Positions 60,793-64,000 of a stretch of 64,000 nucleotides of DNA are shown here, in pieces. This DNA is from Bacteroidia bacterium (GTDB lineage Bacteria; Bacteroidota; Bacteroidia; J057), in contig JAWKNO010000003.1 of the NCBI GenBank assembly GCA_041391665.1, positions 1,116,001 to 1,180,000 of the forward strand. Reading direction: 5' to 3'. The translations under genes and the position numbers were made by a program. How positions within the stretch are numbered: the first letter of the stretch is position 1; every line of letters begins with the position of its first letter. The notes under the pieces were generated by a model, which saw only the letters and a program-made list of their open reading frames with translations, did not search any database and had not been told where the DNA came from.

Positions 60793-61599
60793 ATGAATAA
60801 AATTCTAACATTGCTTTTTATCGGGTTGACAACTTTGGCCTATGGACAAAAATCAAAAGGACCCAATTTTGACATTGCGGACTTCAACAAGAAAATGGAA
60901 GTTGCTGAATGGTTGTATGAATATGATATGATTGCCTGGAAAACATCAGATAGCGTAATGACCCAAGACAAAAAAGAATTAGAAAGATTGGGCAGTGATT
61001 GGTTTTGCTTTCAAAAAGATGGCACCTGGCACGCTGTTTACGGTAAATATGAAAATAATCAATTTGACCTTGTTTTTCATTTTAAGATTGACAAAGGACA
61101 AGTAAGCAAAACAAATGAAACGGTTGACACTTTACTGCTTCACAAATATTCAAGAGCATTGCAAACGGCAAGTAAACAGATTAAAGCACTTAAAGACACC
61201 GTAAACCTGAGATTTAATCAGTACATAAAAGAGAATGACGACAAAACACTTTCTGTATGGATTTTACCAGCCTTCCAACCAAACAGTGTTGCCGTATATG
61301 GTGGTGAATTTATTTATACAATTGAAGAAACAGGTACTAAAGTGCTTAAAGACGACAGTTACTTTCAAGGAGAATTTCGTGGATTCAAAGTTGATAACCC
61401 AAGAGAAATTTGGATAAACTATCGTGAGACCGAAAAACCGACATTAGGAGCAGTCTTTTTTGCTTGGTATTACAAATCCTACTTTACAAAAATCGTTATT
61501 GACAACTCAAAAAGTATAAGCACACCATTTAAAGCAGATAACAGTTGGACTTGGATACACGCTGAAAAAGAACCCGAGAAAAGGAAGAAAAAGAAATGA
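60793..61599 (+). CDS. Secreted cassette protein of unknown function
   Basis: 268 residues from ATG 60793 (MNKILTLLFIGLTTLAYGQ signal peptide). The frame open from 60676 lies within the repeat and is not used. The mature part has no recognised domain; notable segments are DWFCFQKDGTWHAVYGKYEN, IKALKDTVNLRFNQYIKEND and IWINYRETEKPTLGAVFFAW, plus a basic tail ending KEPEKRKKKK. It is followed after 12 nt by an attC-like repeat. Probably periplasmic or surface. Confidence 0.68.
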   Translation: MNKILTLLFIGLTTLAYGQKSKGPNFDIADFNKKMEVAEWLYEYDMIAWKTSDSVMTQDKKELERLGSDWFCFQKDGTWHAVYGKYENNQFDLVFHFKIDKGQVSKTNETVDTLLLHKYSRALQTASKQIKALKDTVNLRFNQYIKENDDKTLSVWILPAFQPNSVAVYGGEFIYTIEETGTKVLKDDSYFQGEFRGFKVDNPREIWINYRETEKPTLGAVFFAWYYKSYFTKIVIDNSKSISTPFKADNSWTWIHAEKEPEKRKKKK

Positions 61600-61611
61600 C
61601 AAAAACAGAAA

Positions 61612-61773
61612 GCCGCCCGAATAACAGCACCTACCCCAAAAATAGCGCTCCAATGGTTAAATCAAACTTTGTGTCCGCCTCTGGCGGATTTGTGCCTGAC
61701 TGAAAGTGAATCGCGTTGAAATCCCCCAGAACGACATTTTATCGCACTTCGCCAAGCTACAAACCACACTTCC
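61612..61773 (+). repeat. attC-like repeat, copy E (degraded right end)
   Basis: Opens with GCCCGAATAACAGCACCTAC, CAATGGTTAAATCAAACTTT and the small palindromic insert TCCGCCTCTGGCGGA also present in copy C. The right half is worn: CTTCGCCAAGCTACAAACCA then CACTTCC, where GTTA would be expected. No cassette follows, since the next gene is on the other strand, so this may be the end of the array. Confidence 0.65.
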
Positions 61774-61823
61774 TTAAGCAAAAACCATAAAAGCAAAATA
61801 GCTTCGCCATTTTTACCGCAACA

Positions 61824-62195
61824 TTAAGGCAATTGAAAATGAGGGTTGTAAATGATTCCAAACAGATTGCCCCAGGGATCTTTGGCCATCGCTGTGATAA
61901 TCCCTCCACCGACTTCCGTGGGTTCTTCATAAACCGTAGCGCCCAATGACAACAGTTTTTCCCAATATTCTTCTACATTCTCTACTCCCCAATAGGTATT
62001 GACCCCTTCAGACTTTGTCTTGACGGCACCCTCTTCGGGGAGCAGCCCCAATTCGTAACCAGCAACATTAAACCCGATATAAAAAGGCTCATCAAAATAA
62101 GGGGCAAAACCCAAAAGATCGCTGTACCAGGCTTTGGCTTTTTCCATATCCGATACCCGGTAAATCGCCGTACGTAAACCCAGAAGTGGTGTCAT
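61824..62195 (-). CDS. VOC-family (glyoxalase-like) protein
   Basis: 123 residues forming one vicinal-oxygen-chelate domain of two beta-alpha-beta-beta-beta modules. LRTAIYRVSDMEKAKAWYSD then LLGFAPYFDEPFYIGFNVAG in the first half, and VEEYWEKLLSLGATVYEEPT then DPWGNLFGIIYNP in the second, are typical. The catalytic metal Glu/His set is not fully evident. Activity cannot be assigned. Monocistronic. Confidence 0.9.
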   Translation of the reverse strand: MTPLLGLRTAIYRVSDMEKAKAWYSDLLGFAPYFDEPFYIGFNVAGYELGLLPEEGAVKTKSEGVNTYWGVENVEEYWEKLLSLGATVYEEPTEVGGGIITAMAKDPWGNLFGIIYNPHFQLP

Positions 62196-62270
62196 ATAAC
62201 AGATATTTGTTTTAAAGCGATGAATACTTATCTCATAAATATAACCAGGAAATATGATTTTCGCTGTACT

Positions 62271-63422
62271 TCAATATAGTTTCTTTACAACGGCTCCGGG
62301 AAGTAGTTCAGCCTGAGTTTCCGCAATGCCCTCAATCAGATTGACGCCGGGGCAGGTACCTGGTATAAAGGCGCCCAAAACGCCTGATTTTCCCAATGCT
62401 GCAGCGCCATGGGTAGTCGCCCACCGCAATACCTCATGAAGCGAAATCTCCGGGCATTTTTCCTGAATCAGTTTCACCTCTTCAAACACATCTATACTTG
62501 CATTGCTGGCATAACTGTCTGTACCCAGGCAAATTCTGTCTGTATTATCCCTAAACATATCCAGATCGGGGAAAGAATTGTGAATGTAGAGATTGGAGCC
62601 CGGACAAAGGCAAAACCATGCCTGCGGGTAATTTTGGGCGATAGCTATCAGTTCCTGCTCTGTCATCTGGGTATTGTGAACCAATAGCATCGGCTGTGAT
62701 TTTTTTACTTCAGAAAGCACATGCGCGATTGGGTCTTTAGCTTCAAATCCGGCAAATGGAATCCCCATCTTCTGATAAAACTCCCGAAATGGTCCTCCGT
62801 TTTCTGCAAATAGCTGCCTTTCTTCCTTGGATTCGAGCAAGTGGATTGACATTAACTGCGGGTTTTGGCCATATATCGCGCGGATTAAAGCCCGGGACAT
62901 GGAATACGGCGCATGGGGAGACAGGGAATGTGCCAGACCGGCAAATTTTTCACTGAGTGCCAGCCCGTTGTTTAAAATTTCTGGCGCACGGGTATCGCCC
63001 AGACCGAGAAGTTCGATAAAACTGTAAGTGAAAAGGGGAGATGCTTTTTTGGGCAAAATGCTGATCCCTGTATTGCAAATATCACCGACGGCAATAGTTC
63101 CGCTCTGCCAAAGAAACCTCAGCGCATCTTCTACAGCCTGTATCTGCGTTTCTTCCGTAAAATCATTGCGTTTGCTGATTACCTGGCCGATAAACGCTGT
63201 CATGCCTGTTTGCCGGGGAATATGCCCCTTCAGCGCAGACAGCTCAAGGTGGCAGTGGGCATTGACAAAACCAGGCAGAAGGATCCCCTTACAGACCATC
63301 GGATGGTCTTCTACACTGATAGGACGCAGAGAAATAACCTCACCCTCCGGGGTGGTTTCCAGGCAATAATTTCTTAGCAACGCCTCAGGAGAATAGATAT
63401 AATCAGCTGTGATAACCGGCAT
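62271..63422 (-). CDS. Amidohydrolase (MtaD/SsnA-type deaminase-like)
   Basis: 383 residues of the amidohydrolase TIM barrel. Metal ligands are H56 and H58 in NAHCHLE, a His in SPHAPYS, a His in LLVHNTQMT and the Asp in LGTDSYASN, which together match the cytosine/S-adenosylhomocysteine deaminase subfamily. Relatives serve in the futalosine menaquinone route (MqnX-type) or in nucleoside deamination. Which applies cannot be decided here. No neighbour helps. Confidence 0.9.
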   Translation of the reverse strand: MPVITADYIYSPEALLRNYCLETTPEGEVISLRPISVEDHPMVCKGILLPGFVNAHCHLELSALKGHIPRQTGMTAFIGQVISKRNDFTEETQIQAVEDALRFLWQSGTIAVGDICNTGISILPKKASPLFTYSFIELLGLGDTRAPEILNNGLALSEKFAGLAHSLSPHAPYSMSRALIRAIYGQNPQLMSIHLLESKEERQLFAENGGPFREFYQKMGIPFAGFEAKDPIAHVLSEVKKSQPMLLVHNTQMTEQELIAIAQNYPQAWFCLCPGSNLYIHNSFPDLDMFRDNTDRICLGTDSYASNASIDVFEEVKLIQEKCPEISLHEVLRWATTHGAAALGKSGVLGAFIPGTCPGVNLIEGIAETQAELLPGAVVKKLY

Positions 63423-63750
63423 TCAGCGAAAGTACATAATTCAGACTTTTTTTTTTACGGGATCATGAAATTCTCTAGGAAATCGTGCGCGCATTTCCTA
63501 CGTTTGATAGCGGATTTTTCTGCTTGCTGTTTCCCATTTACTTTCTCATTTACTGATTTTTTCTGTATTACTATCTCCGTTTCTTTCCCCCAAAAAGAAG
63601 CGATGATACGGTTATGTTCCACCTGAGATCAGGACTGGAGGGGTAATTCTATTTCTATTTTTTCACTTACAGCTACCAGCATTTTGTAGCCTGGGAATTC
63701 TATGCAAAAATTTTATTCAATCCATACAAACTTCTTTAACGTCTAAACCT
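63423..63750. other. 328-nt divergent intergenic region
   Basis: No supported gene. It separates the minus-strand amidohydrolase from the plus-strand beta-helix gene and should hold both promoters, but no clear TTG/TAnnTTTG pair was found. It contains a T-run (63447-63456) and a short hairpin AGGAAAT/ATTTCCT at 63477-63499. Confidence 0.4.
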
Positions 63751-64000
63751 ATGTTAAACATTGTAAAACAATCAGTTCTGTTTTTCATCATTTGTTTGAT
63801 GACACTATTGCCTTCAAAAGCTACCATTCTCACTGTTGACAACAATCCCAATGGTGGTGGGCAGTATACAAATATTACAGCAGCGATAACCGCATCCAGT
63901 GCAGGCGACACCATCTATGTTATTGGCTCGCAAGTATCTTATGGAACGATTACCATTGCCAAAAAGCTTACACTTATTGGAGCTGGGTATAATCCTTCCA
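63751..64000 (+). CDS. Secreted beta-helix protein, partial at window edge
   Basis: ATG 63751 opens 83 codons running off the window. A signal peptide (MLNIVKQSVLFFIICLMTLL then PSKA) is followed by ILTVDNNPNGGGQYTNITAA then ITASSAGDTIYVIG, the DUF1565-like beginning of a right-handed parallel beta-helix, and TIAKKLTLIGAGYNPS. The complete protein probably continues with beta-helix coils and perhaps a T9SS sorting domain. Same general type as the gene at 12822-14486. Confidence 0.75.
   Translation, partial: MLNIVKQSVLFFIICLMTLLPSKATILTVDNNPNGGGQYTNITAAITASSAGDTIYVIGSQVSYGTITIAKKLTLIGAGYNPS

Noticed and set aside
1..64000. Integron integrase or attI site
   Set aside because: Looked for a tyrosine recombinase among all sizeable frames and found none; the only recombinase-like gene is the IS110 transposase. 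Cassette claims therefore rest on the repeats alone.
1..64000. tRNA, rRNA or riboswitch
   Set aside because: Scanned the larger gaps for cloverleaf-like and conserved riboswitch core sequences; hairpins found (8840, 12680, 23756, 25186, 43343) fit terminators or repeats better.

Overview
The window looks like a chromosomal piece of a Bacteroidota bacterium, probably from the Saprospiria/Cytophagia side. Three secreted proteins end in type IX secretion C-terminal sorting domains (9226-11199, 12822-14486, 37218-39386). A good TTG-N20-TAnnTTTG promoter lies before the ArsR gene at 7971. There are two CHAT-domain proteins and many secreted or lipoprotein hydrolases. No rRNA, tRNA, CRISPR array or replication origin was seen. 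The genus cannot be fixed from this evidence.

Layout. 1-8785 is an accessory patch: TspO, an HxlR regulator divergent from a CPBP protein, a doubly frameshifted IS110 element lodged inside an older hairpin repeat, then attC-like repeats alternating with small genes and gene remnants (two GNAT acetyltransferases, a deleted DUF1801 gene, an ArsR/SRPBCC pair). 9226-15879 holds secreted carbohydrate-related genes, including a PL9-type beta-helix protein beside an oligogalacturonate lyase. 16045-21148 has a CHAT protein, a DUF4253 protein and two cassette-like genes (a DUF4268 nuclease-like protein and a DEDDh exonuclease). 21149-29330 contains ADP-ribosylglycohydrolase, gamma-glutamyltransferase and a minus-strand group (Gfo/Idh oxidoreductase, TIM-barrel isomerase, secreted protein, MFS transporter) typical of sugar catabolism. 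29569-36217 carries a GT-C glycosyltransferase, a HigB/HigA-ImmA toxin-antitoxin-protease pair, a PiT phosphate transporter with an extra N-terminal domain, a LAS-type peptidase and an EAD11-CHAT protein. 36658-51781 has a HEAT-like protein, a subtilisin, a lipid desaturase/acyltransferase pair, an ECF-sigma gene group with a chimeric remnant, an M1 peptidase, an epimerase between two MITE copies, an esterase and an AlbA_2 protein. 52294-64000 has a HEPN-like cassette gene, an MBOAT/SGNH acylation pair, two secreted hydrolases, three consecutive cassette-like genes, and an amidohydrolase.

The most distinctive feature is a family of about 130-160 bp imperfect palindromes shared by at least five sites (6101, 19796, 59960, 60623, 61612). 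Each ends in a GTTA-type core and sits exactly between single small genes. In three cases the two ends of the gene unit carry matching inverted cores, as expected of integron gene cassettes: 52294/53393 (10 of 10 bases), 60086/60624 (11 of 11) and 18644/19796 (9 of 10). No integrase is visible here, so this would be a dispersed, integrase-less set of cassettes with an unusual core. The cassette genes encode nuclease-like, HEPN-like, TPR, HEAT and secreted products.

Three more repeat systems overlie the genes: a 320-365 bp hairpin element ending in CGGAATTATAAAC (three copies, one split by IS110), a MITE pair with 20-bp ends flanking an epimerase, and a tandem array of CGCAGAG-type words at 56080-56527.
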